This document shows positions 45,839-56,310 of a DNA stretch of 64,000 bases, piece by piece. The notes beneath the pieces were generated by a model. It did not search any database, was not told the DNA's origin, and saw nothing but the letters and a program-made list of their open reading frames with translations. How positions within the stretch are numbered: position 1 is the stretch's first letter; every line of letters begins with the position of its first letter. The position numbers and the translations under genes were made by a program. This stretch comes from Ditylenchus dipsaci (Eukaryota; Nematoda; Chromadorea; Rhabditida; Anguinidae): positions 205,041-269,040 of the forward strand of contig SADC01000912.1 of NCBI GenBank assembly GCA_004194705.1, in the 5' to 3' direction.

Positions 45839-46041
45839 GCATTTCAGCATCCACGTTCTAGATGCGAAAAACTTGAAAATGGCTGACCTACTTAAAAAGC
45901 TCGAGGCAATCGAAAAGGAGCAGAAGGAGCAAAAAAACAGCTGGCTATTCACAAAGTGGAAATCGAGAAAATGACGACCCATCAGGAGCGCGAGATGTCG
46001 GCTAAGAGCCTGACCTCACCGCGCGTTCAATAATAAGCTTG
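45839..46041 (+). CDS. Short coiled-coil ORF, unknown, possibly a transposon relic
   Basis: From the ATG at 45839 or 45882 the product reads MADLLKKLEAIEKEQKEQ, then needs one extra A in the A-run near 45933 to continue as QLAIHKVEIEKMTTHQER and end at LTSPRVQ, about 50-70 residues. The heptad-like Leu/Ile spacing and charge suggest a coiled coil. It sits between the minisatellite and the right end of the 4.5-kb unit. Its GC content is above its surroundings, supporting coding origin. No family recognised; an N-terminal fragment of a mobile-element protein is one option. Confidence 0.4.
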
Positions 46042-46165
46042 AAAAGTTAAGAGGGAAGACTAAGGCAAAATAAAAGGGACGAACTCAACCCGATAAGTTA
46101 AAAGAAGTTTTAAATTAAAAAAGGCGCCAGAGGCGCCAGTAAAGCTAGTAGGAGATATACCAGGG

Positions 46166-46368
46166 CTCGGAAAAGTCTTTTATTTAAAGATTTGTCCTTT
46201 ATTTGAGATCCGAATCTTTAGAATTGTTAAGATTTTAAGTCAAAACCTTTATTTTTGTTGCTCAAAGATCAATAAGCACTGGATAAAATGGCACTTTTTG
46301 ACCGAATGTCCTTTATTTTATCAAAATGTCCTTTATTTGAAAATTTTGATTTCCGAGCTTTGGGATAT
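46166..46368. repeat. Dispersed repeat family H
   Basis: TTTAAAGATTTGTCCTTTAT, AGTCAAAACC, AAGCACTGGATAAAATGGCA, ending TTTCCGAGCTTTGG. Confidence 0.75.
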
Positions 46369-46452
46369 ACCTATTTTTGTGAAGTTATACGATTGGGATC
46401 AGAAAAATCTTGACTAAATTTAAATCTTTTTGTCTTAAAAGGAATTCAAATA

Positions 46453-47102
46453 TACAGTCAAACCTCGATAAGCCGGCACCCCCAAAAGTTCGTTCCAGCC
46501 TTGAGTCCGACACTTTTTTAACCCGATTTTTGAAAGCTTTTTCCAGCTCTGTTTTTACAGTCTGGTTGGAAATATCGTCAGGATTCCGATTCTGCCGATC
46601 TTTTTTTTGAAAAGCAAACAAAATTTGGGTTAAAAAGTAAAACCTCGATAAGCCGGCACCCCTTTTCAAAAAAGGGGTGCCGCTTATCGAGGTTTTGCTT
46701 TTTTAATGATAAAATGCAGGATTTTAAAAAACGATCGGCAAAATCGGGATCCTGACGATATTTCCGACCAGACTGTAAAAACAGAACTGGAATTTTTTTT
46801 CGAAAATTGGGTTAGGGCCTGCTTACAATGGAATGTCGGTGTCGAAGTAAAGTGGTGTGTAGATCTCGCGTTTCCCATAAGAAAATGCCAAATCTGATAT
46901 AGATGACCTATAACTGAAATCAAAAAGTAGGTATAGGTCATCTATATCAGATTTGGCATTTTCTATGGAAACGAGAGATCTAGACACCACTTTTACTTCG
47001 ACATCGATATCGACATCCCATTGTAAGCAGGCCCTTAAAGAAGTCTCGGACCCAAGGCTCTAACGAACTTTGGGGGTGCCGCCTTATCGAGGTTTGACTG
47101 TA
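46453..47102. mobile_element. MITE family B carrying a nested MITE
   Basis: Ends TACAGTCAAACCTCGATAAG and complement TCGAGGTTTGACTGTA. Internal CTCGATAAGCCGGCACC appears again at 46647 as a second inverted pair. It is interrupted at 46813-47037. Confidence 0.85.
46813..47037. mobile_element. Young palindromic MITE with TTA target duplication
   Basis: Ends GGGCCTGCTTACAATGGAATG and the complement, flanked on both sides by TTA inside the host family B element. A TTA duplication is typical of PIF/Harbinger-type MITEs. The arms match almost throughout, with CAAATCTGATATAGATGACC near the centre. Confidence 0.85.
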
Positions 47103-47162
47103 TAGTCAAGCTTGAATTTCAAAAGATATCTGTAAATAAATCGATCACGCCGAGAAAGAATT

Positions 47163-47295
47163 TATTTTCAGTAATTAGGTATTGTATATTGCAAAAATGT
47201 CTGTATAGACGCTGATAGGCGCCTGCCGACCCTTGTATTCAAATGCTAAAAATCGAATGTTACAGTGACCCAAAAATAAAGACTTAATCACTTTT
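47163..47295 (-). repeat. Right 133-bp inverted end of the 4.5-kb unit
   Basis: Reverse complement of 42792-42924, with a handful of mismatches. See that entry. Confidence 0.85.
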
Positions 47296-47490
47296 ATCTG
47301 CTAAAATAGGACACAAAAAACATTTCTTACCAGAACGGAATCTAAAAATTTGAGTTTCCCTAAAAAATTGACTTAACCTTTTGAAAGTAGATTGTATTTT
47401 TAAAGTAAATTACTGTCTTTTTTTTTATGATTTATCACATTCAGGCTAAGGCGAGGGAAAGTGTTATAGCGAAAGTCGTCTTTATTACAT

Positions 47491-47679
47491 TACAGTCAAG
47501 TTTCGATTTAACAACCCCTGGGGACCGCCAAAAATGTTCGTTAAATCGAAGGTTTCGTTAAATCGAGAGCTTATTTTTAGTCATTTTATTTAATCGGTGG
47601 CCAAATAGCCACCAAAAAAAGGTTCGTTAAATCAAGAGTTTCGTTAAATCGGGTTTCGTTAAATCGAGACTTGACTGTA
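47491..47679. mobile_element. Short MITE of CAGTCAAG type
   Basis: TACAGTCAAGTTTCGATTTA and complement AATCGAGACTTGACTGTA around GTTCGTTAAATCGAAGG repeats. It lacks the GTCCGACACTTTT phrase, so it is a separate subfamily. Confidence 0.8.
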
Positions 47680-47767
47680 TATGCTAAAACATTTTTTCTG
47701 AGTCGATCTGCCTTAACAGAATTTCTAAATGTAAAAATCAAATTGTTTTTAAGTAGTCTGTTTTAAA

Positions 47768-47985
47768 GGGGCATGCCACACGCTATTAAGAGGTGGTGCC
47801 TGGGAATTCAAAACTTTTTTCTTGATCACTGAACTTCTATACTGATATTTCAGGTTGGTTTCTAACAAAACAATACCTAAAACTAAATTCTAGGCCTTGT
47901 TCTATTAGAACCAAGTTGAAAAATCAGTACAGAAGTTTAATGATCAGGAAAATGTTTTGAATTCCCGGGCGCCACCTCTTATTTT
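47768..47985. mobile_element. Small inverted-repeat element, relative of 12.24-12.48 kb
   Basis: Contains AAATTCTAGGCCTTGTTCTA and CAGTACAGAAGTTTAATGAT, inverted against GATCACTGAACTTCTATACT. The ends are AGGTGGTGCCTGGGAATTC and GAATTCCCGGGCGCCACC. Confidence 0.7.
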
Positions 47986-48245
47986 TCAATAACTTGAAAA
48001 TTGTCTATTATTAGCCCATTTGACGTAAAATCAAAAAGTAAATTCTACGTAAATGCTTTAAAGGCTGACACGTCGGGTCATATTTCAATCAACCTTAAAA
48101 TCAGAAAAAAGAGGTCAATCTCATAATTGAGTTAAGTTCAATATAGCCAATTAAGCATGTCTTAATAAATTATTTTTTATTCATTTCTTAAAAAGTTTAA
48201 CAAAGTATAAAACTGTTTTTACAATTTTTTTATTGAATACATGAG

Positions 48246-48496
48246 TACCGTAATGTTATAATAGAGCCTCCGAGGGCTCTATTTTTCAATTATCTAAAAT
48301 CGAGGAAATTTTATTTCGATCCAAAATTTTTGTGTGAAATCCAAAATCGAAAAATGAGAATCGTTAGAGCTAGGGAGAATTTAAAAAATGCAATAAACAG
48401 CTTGGCAACATTTTGAATCGTTTCCGAGATACAGGCCCTCAAAGTTGAGAGAGAGAGCTCTATTTAGAAAAGGGGTTCTATTAGAACATTTTCGGT
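48246..48496. mobile_element. MITE family A, diverged
   Basis: TACCGTAATGTTATAATAGA and CTATTAGAACATTTTCGGTA. The interior phrases TTTTTCAATTATCTAAAATC and CTCAAAGTTGAGAG are recognisable. Confidence 0.7.
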
Positions 48497-48516
48497 AAAA
48501 AAATTAACCTTTGAAT

Positions 48517-48953
48517 CTAATATTTCACTTGCACAGATGAAGGCATATATTTTCGGCGGTGCAGTTGGTGTTGAAATGTATTGTGACCACTAGGAAAACT
48601 AGCACTAGGAAAAGTAGTAGCAAACACAGTGGGATTGCCAACAACAGCAAGCTCTCTGACGACAGTGGTAGCAGTTTCTAGCCCGAATCCTTCTACCCCA
48701 CTCAATGTGCCTTTCATACAGTTGGGGAAACATAAGGAAGCACAAATTAAAACGAATACATAGCCCAATATTGTAACGAAAAAGAGACCCGCGATGAAAA
48801 CAACGATTCCAATAAAAATAGAACTATTACTGGTGGGCCATTAGAGTCTCCACTGAATATGTCATTGGCCGTCGTTGTATTTCTAGCCGAAAACGCTGCT
48901 GCAACTGTTGGAACTAATAGAATACTTGAGAAGTTTTGTCGAAAAAGCCTCAT
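48517..48953 (-). CDS. Small single-pass membrane protein, unknown
   Basis: The ATG at 48953 directly follows TTTTCACAGA on the minus strand, a trans-splice-like acceptor as at TAF13. The product begins MRLFRQNFSSILLVPTVAAA, has an N-glycosylation site (ARNTTT), then a strongly hydrophobic segment VIVL...IGIVVFIAGLFFVTILG running into YVFVLICASLCFPNCMKG. A Ser/Thr/His-rich tail follows. As printed the frame breaks inside the membrane segment at the T5 run (A5 on the plus strand, about 48817); one more T makes a continuous 145-residue protein with a perfect helix. That makes a missing base far more likely than decay. No family recognised. Confidence 0.65.
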
Positions 48954-49181
48954 TCTGTGAAAATTGAAATAAATGATAATTTTCGTGCTCAATAAGTAGA
49001 TGTCATAGAGAGGGAAATGTGTGATAAGCACGATTTTATTTGTTTTTGAACAATGACGTGGAATGATTCACCTTTGATGGCCTTACGAATTATGATTTTT
49101 TACTCGCTCGAGTGTGGCCAAATATCTTTTCTTATTTTAATGGAGGCCGAAGAGCCGTTTAGGTTGGAAAATTCAGCATCG

Positions 49182-50550
49182 TGGTGTAGTGGATAAGCGT
49201 TTGTGTTTTATGTATTAACACGTCGAGTCTTGGAGCGCTTATTGTACTATACGGGTAGAGCAGAATGTGCTGAACACGATGGCACCGGTTTTTTTCGCTT
49301 CAACAAGTGAACAACTTGATGAAAAATGGGTCAGGAAGGTAGCAAATTAATTACGCTCAAAATCCAGCTAAATGCCTACGATTCTCAGGTGGTACGCCGT
49401 AATTGCCATATTGCACCCAGGAACATAATACTGATATGACCGCCGGGAATTTAGCTTTCGAATAATATCAAGTACAGGTGGTTTCGATTTGTAAAGCTGA
49501 GGTAAATCACTACTTGTTTCCTGAGTTAGAAATTTTCAAAATCTCCTGCTCTGACTTTCTACGAGCCATTACTTTGTGTAGTGATGATACATAGCTAAAT
49601 GATCAAAAGTAAAAAGAATGACCAGAATCTGACGGTTGTTCTGACACCAAATGCAGTTATATTTATGATGAAATCATAACAAAATATACAATATTAATCT
49701 GTAAGTCGCAACACGAATTTCCCATAACTTTTTTTCTGCTATACAAACATGTTATTCTAACACTCGGTACGTGTTCAGCTTGTCCGATTTGCCTATAAAA
49801 CTACTCTTGCAGTTCCAAAGTCACTGCCAAGCTTCAATTCCGCTCTAGACAAAAAATATTCAAATATCGAAATTAAAATTTTTTGTCTTGAGCGTAATTC
49901 AAATTTGACAGTGGTTTTGAAATTGTGAGTGTATTTTCATGAGCAAATCAAGCACGCTGAACACGAATCCGGTTTAAAATGACTATATTCCACAGCAGAA
50001 AAAAAGTTATGGGAATTCGTGTTACAACATACATATTAATTTTTGTACATTTTGTCACGATTTCATGATAAGTTATAACTGCATTTAGTGTGAAAATAAT
50101 TGTCAGATTCTGGTCATTCTTTCCTTCTAATCATTTAGCTATGTATCATCTCCACGCAAAGTAATGGCTCGTTAAAATTCAGAGCAGGAAATTCTGGAAA
50201 TTTCTACCTCAGCAAACAAGTAGTGATTTACCTCAGCTTTACAAATCGAAACCACCTATACTTGATATTATTCGAAAGCTAAATTCCCGGCGGTCATTTC
50301 AATATATTATGAGCATGGGTGCAATTTGGGAATCATGGCGCACCACCTGAGAATCTGTAGGCATTTAGCTTTATTTTAAGCATAATCAATTTGTCACCTT
50401 GCTAACCCTTTTTCACCAAGTTGGTCACGTGTCGAAGAAAAAAAGACCGGTGCGGTCGTGTTTAGCATATTCTGCTCTAACCTTATAGTAGGATAAGCGC
50501 ACCAAGGCTGGACGCGTTGAAATAGTGTGCAGGTTCGATTCCTCGTAGTG
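49182..50550. mobile_element. 1.3-kb palindromic element with tRNA-like edges
   Basis: Arms 49225-49860 and 49900-50540 are reverse complements (for example TCTCAGGTGGTACGCC and GCGCACCACCTGAGA; AATGACCAGAATCTGAC and GTCAGATTCTGGTCATT). Centre near 49880 is TAGACAAAAAATAT/ATTTTTTGTCTTG. At the right edge, an A-box-like TAGTAGGATAAGCG near 50487 and B-box GGTTCGATTCC at 50532 have tRNA spacing; at the left edge is TGGTGTAGTGGATAAGCG. Confidence 0.85.
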
Positions 50551-51220
50551 GCACACTGTTTTTTGTAGCTCGTTTGACCGATTTATCTAATGCAGGCATA
50601 GCAATGTTAAAGCATGTTTTTCAATATAAAAGACCAAAAGCAATTTTGAAAGTATAATGAGCTGAATCGGGAGTAGAAGGGACTAATAACGGACCACTTC
50701 TTGGTCAACTATTTGGTCAAACTTTTTTAAAGATATTTTAGAGCATATTTTAGGCTGTTCTACCATATTTTTTGAACTAAGGCTGTGGCAAAAAGAACCT
50801 CCAAATGCATTTTTGATCAAGAGTCTTGCTTGGAATTATGTCTAAGGTAAGTGAGTGCGCGCATCTTCGATGTGGGGAGGGGGGCGGTTTGTGGGTTGGG
50901 GTATATCCAAGTAGCGCCAAAAATTTGGATTATATTTATAAGTCGAAATAGAAATCAATCTTGCATAGAAGTTGTAAGGCAACGCTTATTGTCAAATTCG
51001 TCGTAATATATAAGATTTTAAAAAGCAACTTGAGGCTCGACTAGTGGAGTGTTAAAGTTTCAAATAGACAAAAATATTCGAAAATATTATTGACCAAATT
51101 AGGTTGGAAATTCGTGAATTGCTCTGCTCATGATCCTCAATTAACTTACCTTTTAAGCACATAAAAAAGAGCTTGAGAAATTATGATATCACTTTCGAAC
51201 TATTTCAAAAGAAACACTCA
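50550..51220. other. Intergenic upstream of pepsin-like copy 2
   Basis: Contains GGTAAGTGAGTGCGCGCATC (50846), a phrase repeated at 55.4, 56.0 and 63.7 kb, and a GGTATATCCAAGTAGCG piece of the 39.9-kb MITE. No gene. Confidence 0.45.
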
Positions 51221-51222
51221 GT

Positions 51223-51288
51223 ACTGATAAGAATTAATTGATTTTCTTGCAGATAACTGGTTGATGAAAACTAAGTATAGTTATTATA
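51223..51288 (+). promoter_or_regulatory. GATA site and TATA-like box of pepsin-like copy 2
   Basis: ACTGATAAG at 51223-51231 and TTATAAATT near 51278, before the ATG at 51333. A further CAGATAAC lies at 51250. Confidence 0.6.
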
Positions 51289-51899
51289 AATTAAAATTTT
51301 GATTCTAAAACTAAATATCGAAGGTTTTTCCAATGAATCTGCTGTTTTGTATTTTGCTGTTAGTAGTCAGCACCTATTCAGTAGTGCACAAGTTTGCCGC
51401 AAATCAAGTGCAACTTTCAGCAGAAAACAGTATTAGTAGGAATAACTATTTGAATTCTATTCTGAAGCAACGAAATCCTGAAGCTTTTGCAAGAATCAAA
51501 AAAATGAAAAGGCAGTTAAAATCTAAATTTAGAAAAAATCATCTGGCTCCGTAAAAGTTACAGAAACTGGCTATATATTGATAGGAAATATCAGTGTTGG
51601 AACTCCACGTAAGTAAATATACTGGACAATAATTTTTAAAGCGGTTTCAGCTCAAACATTTCTGTCGAATTTGACCCTTTCTATACAAGAGACCTAAACT
51701 TGATTGACTCTGATGCGAATACAAAATTTTACGGAGAAACTGCAACTAAAAAAAATATAATTCAGGTATTTTCCAGTTCTTTTTTAGCAATTTGTTCACA
51801 TAATTTTTTTGTAAATTTTAAAATAAATACGGGATTTAATGTCAAAAAATTTATTTTGATAGGAAAATTGAGATCTACTTGGTTTTAACCGGTAGTTAT

Positions 51900-51917
51900 A
51901 AGGGGGGGGGGGGGGGT
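51900..51917 (+). repeat. Poly-G run
   Basis: A run of about 15 G, one of several G or C homopolymers in the window (also near 13397, 24111, 56291, 62424). Lengths are probably unreliable. Confidence 0.8.
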
Positions 51918-52022
51918 GAAGGTGTAAAAAAATTGTGTACTAGAATAACTTTTTTTTCATTCATTAGCAATCAAGGATTTTTTCGGCTTGATTTTTGAAT
52001 CAATATTGGTCTTTTGTTTAAT

Positions 52023-52164
52023 TACCGTATCTCTCTAATGAGCGCCCCTCTCCAATAAGCGCCCCTCTCGGCGAAGGTTAAAAATAAGCGTCCCCTCTCA
52101 AAAAAGCACCCCTCTGGAAAAAGGTTGAAAAAAGTGCCCCGGCGCTCATTAGAGAGAATACGGA
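52023..52164. mobile_element. MITE family A, short
   Basis: TACCGTATCTCTCTAATGAG and CTCATTAGAGAGAATACGG. The interior is a GCGCCCCTCTC/AAAGCACCCCTCTGG repeat, unlike the usual core. Confidence 0.8.
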
Positions 52165-52370
52165 ATTCACTATTCATAAAGTCTTTCTCTTTACAAACTG
52201 CAAACTTTCTTGAAGTATTAATATAAGCTCAATTTTTTATGATTTCACCTGTCCGCGCAATCTCTTGACCAAATTTTTTTAAAACTGTGCACTTTTTTAT
52301 CGGACTGTATCTAGTTTATTATCACATTATTGAAAAAATTAAAGGCAATATAATAATTTCGGTCCTGAAT

Positions 52371-53158
52371 TACCGGGTGTCTCAAAAGTTCGAACACACT
52401 TTTTAAGATTTGAGTTTTTCTTAAAACAGTGTGGACATCAACAAATATTTAATGCCATTTTCTAGCTCTGCATCTCCTCTTTCAAATAGCATATTAATCT
52501 TAGCTTGATTATTTTGGAAAGTCGCCATTTGGCTCCAAAACACTTGTCAGGTCATTTGAGAAATTGACCATTGTTTTCATCACTTTAACTGGTCAAATTT
52601 TAATTCTGGATTTTACGTTTTAGCAACATTTTACAATTTGGTTGTAGCGCAGTTCAAGAGCTACAAAATTCACTTTACAGAATATTTTGGAAAATCTGAG
52701 TGTTGAGATATGGCTTTTTGAAAAATATAGACTTTCTGAAAAAAGGCCAAAATCTGAAAAAATGGAATAACTTGGATTTTGGCCATTTTTTCAGAAAGTA
52801 TATTTTTTCCAAAAGCCATATCTCAACACTTAGATTTCTAAATAAATATTCTGTAAAGTATAATTTTTAGCTCTTGAGCTGCGCTACAAGATAGTTCTAA
52901 GATGTTGCTAGATCATAAAAGCCAGAATTAAAATTTTGACCACTTAAAGTGATGAAATGCTGGTCAATTTCTCAAAATGACCTGACAAGTGTTTGGAGCC
53001 AAATGCGACTTTTCCAAAATAATCAAGCTAAGATTGATATGCCATTTGAAAGAGGAGATGCAGAGCTACAAAATGGCGTTAAATATTTGTTGATGTCTAC
53101 ACTGTTTTAAGAAAAACTCAAATCTTAAAAAGTGTTCGAACTTTTTGAGACCCCGGTA
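52371..53158. mobile_element. Fold-back MITE, about 380-bp arms
   Basis: TACCGGGTGTCTCAAAAGTT and complement ACTTTTTGAGACCCCGGTA. The arms match along almost their full length around a centre near 52765 (AAAATGG...CCATTTTTTCAG). In intron 2 of pepsin-like copy 2. Confidence 0.9.
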
Positions 53159-54663
53159 CTGATGTTTTCAAACATATTGGTGACTTTTCAAAATTAATTA
53201 CGATATAAAACATATAAAATTTCCATATAGAACACTTGGTCGATGTTCTAAGTCATTTTGATATTATATATGACATTTCAGCGCTTCATCTACATATGTC
53301 AAAAAGATGGAAACTTTACTTATGAAGGATCAGGGCACAAAGGAAGCGATATAGTCAAAGTAGGACCACCTTCACTTAATTAAGCAAATAAACTTTTCAA
53401 GGATTTTAATGTATATTATGGTTAAAATGAAATACCGTCAAAATGTGTAAATCTCGTCAAAATACGTAAATCTCCATAAAATTTTTAAAACTACTGTTCT
53501 CGGTGATTACTTTCCAATTTTTTATTTTTTTGCACCAGCATGTAGCCCTGAATTTTGGTTTCTAATGAACTATCAACTGCTGAATACAATATGGAAATTA
53601 GGAGAAAAATATATTTTTTAGAATTACACCTATTTTTTCAAAAACAATTGTTCTCTTACTTTTTATATTGTATTCAGCCAGTTGATGCTTATCAGAAACC
53701 AGAGATTCAGGACTCCATGCTACTTACAACACCGAAAAAAAAGTTTTATAAATTTGACTAGAGATTCACACATTTTGACGTGAGATTTACATATTTTGAC
53801 TGGGGGATTCTTACCTACAGCCTATATTAATTAGTTAAAATAATTGACAATACAGAAAAATAGCCCTTTTTGGGAAAAAGCTGCCCTTTTTGTGAAAATG
53901 TGCCCCTCTAAATGTCAGAGTATTTTGTTTCCGGTCATGTTGTCGATTTAAGACGCTTTTCATTTCTTGTTTTATTTTTCTGTTTCAATAGGCAGAAACC
54001 CAAAACGAAAAGATGTTTTGTAATCTTAATATCATCTTAATGTTAATGTCCGAAAATATTCACTTTTTTAGATCAGTGAATTATCTACGAGAATGACTTT
54101 TGGTGTACTAGACAAAGTTGGCTATAGGTATCAAAGTGAACCAGTAGATGGGTAAAATATCATTTTGCTTTTAATCATTAATCTAGCAATTTTTGCAGAA
54201 TGCTTGTTTGTACTGTCTCCTTCATTCAATAACCTTAGTGATGCTGCTATTCAACTAGTCGGTCAATTAGACCAACCAGTGATTTCTGTTTGGATTAACA
54301 GGTAACCTATAGTTATCATTCAAATCTGATTTTAGGTTGGCAAGAAGCCTCCTTAAAGGACCATAGTTTTGCGCGTGGTGGCATGACAAAATTTGAATTG
54401 GCGGGACACTTCTCTTTCGTCTCTCACCGTAGTCGTTCGAAATAACTGCAAAGAGTATAGTGAGAGACCAAAGAGAAGGGGGCCCTATCCAAGAAAAGTG
54501 GTTTTTTCGCCTTGGTCCCTGTTGGATTTTTCGTTTTTCATTTATTCATTGACCAAAATCCTGACTGTTACTGCTAGCATGGGGATCAAGAATCTGATGA
54601 GAGAAATTTGGACTTGAAAATAATTCGCTGAAAAACTGTAATTTTTACAACAATTCATTGAAT

Positions 54664-55078
54664 ACAGTCAAACCTCGATAAGCCGGCACCCCAAAAGTTC
54701 GTTCCAGCTTGGTCGACACTTTTATTACCCAATTTCGAAAACTTTTTCCAGCTGTGTTTTTTACAGTCTGCTGGAAATATCGTCAGGATTCCGCTTTTGC
54801 CGATCATTTTTTGTAAAGAAAACAAAATTTGGGTTAAAAAAAGTAAAACTCGAAAAGCGGCACCCTTTTCAAAAAAAGCGGTGCCGGCTATCGAGGTTTT
54901 ACTTTTTAACCCAAATTTTTTTCTTTTTAAAAATTGGCAAAATCGGAATCCTGACAATATTTCGACCAATCGTTGAAACAGAACTAGAAAAACTTTCAAA
55001 ATTGGGTTAAAAAGGTGTTGGACCCAAGGCTGAACGAACTTTGGGGCGGGGTGGGGCGCTATCGAGGTTTGACTGTAT
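54664..55078. mobile_element. MITE family B
   Basis: TACAGTCAAACCTCGATAAG and complement CGAGGTTTGACTGTA with the AAGTTCGTTCCAGC phrase. Closest relative is 46.45 kb. In intron 5 of pepsin-like copy 2. Confidence 0.85.
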
Positions 55079-55735
55079 AGGGTCTATTTTTCATCGAGAG
55101 TGATTAGCAATGAATTTATTAGGCTGAGAATATGCCTTTATGCTTGAAAGAATTACGTTTTTGTTTTCTAATCTTGTGTCATTTTTGAATATATGATAAA
55201 TTGTCATAGTCAAAAAATAAAGACGGTGTTAGCATGTGAGGCGAGATCTGACTCAGAAAAAAGCGTTTTCTTCTTCGGAAAAAATCATGGTAAATTTTTG
55301 GAAAAATTTGTTTTGAAAACAAAAAGTCAGAAATAAAAAGTTTTTATGGAGGTGTGCTTTATGTATTTCATTATAAAGAATATTGCTCGTAATCATGTCT
55401 AAGGTAAGTGAGTGCGCGCATCTCTGACCCATCAAGCCCGTTTCGGGTGCGCAGGAACATGGAGTTTTGCTGAGGAAAATGCTTATAGAGTCTCTTTCAC
55501 CAAGAGCTATTGTACAGCTTTTAATTTGTGTTAAAATTTTAATTTGTGAAATGTGAATATGATAAATTTGATTTTTGAAATTTCAAAGATATTTCGGATC
55601 TATTTTTAAAAAAACAAGGCACTTATTGGGTTGGGGGGGGCGGATTTTTTCACTTGTTTAAAATAGTGTTTAAATGACTCTTAAGTAATTTTATATGCTC
55701 AAACGATAAAAAAGTTATTTTCTGACATTTTCCAC

Positions 55736-56310
55736 CCAAAAATGGATTTTTAGAAAAAAAAATTTTTGACTAAAATTCGACTTTTTGCCTGTCCCCCAGG
55801 CAATCCAACCTGAAAGGGTACCTGGATACCACGAAAAGATGGAATTGAACATAGTTTGTTGACTGGGCCTATCGCATGAAGAAACTCTGGTATGCATACA
55901 TTTTATGCATCCAGAGTCCTTCGAGTGATTTGCGTCTAAGGTATGTGGGTGTGCGCATCTCAACCCCAAGCAACCACCCCCTGCGCCCCTTCGGGGCGCA
56001 GGGGGGTGGTTGGTTAGAGATGCGCGCACTCACTTACCTTAGACATAATTCCGAGCAAGACTCTTTATTTAAAATGCATAAAGAGACTCTTTTGCCCAGC
56101 TCCAGTGACCAAAACGGGGTAAAACATTAATACAAGGTAATTGCCTTGGTCCCCAAGGCAAAAAGTCAAAAAATTTTTTTCGAAAATACCCATTTTTTGG
56201 TGGAAAAATGTTAGAAAAAAACTTTTTTATCGTTTTAAGCATATAAAAATTACTTAGGAGTCGTTTAAACACTATTTTCAAATAAGTGAAAAACCCGCCC
56301 CCCCCCCCCC
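55736..56310. mobile_element. Inverted-repeat element with GTGCGCATCTC hairpin
   Basis: Outer arms 55670-55810 and 56140-56300 are inverted (GGGGGGCGGATTTTTTCAC and GTGAAAAACCCGCCCCCC; ACATTTTCCACC and GTGGAAAAATGT). The core 55938-56042 is a strong hairpin: GGTGTGCGCATCTCAACC, CTGCGCCCCTTCGGGGCGCA, then the complement. Confidence 0.8.

Noticed and set aside
46384..46941. Paired ORFs on both strands
   Set aside because: They coincide with the inverted halves of a family B MITE.
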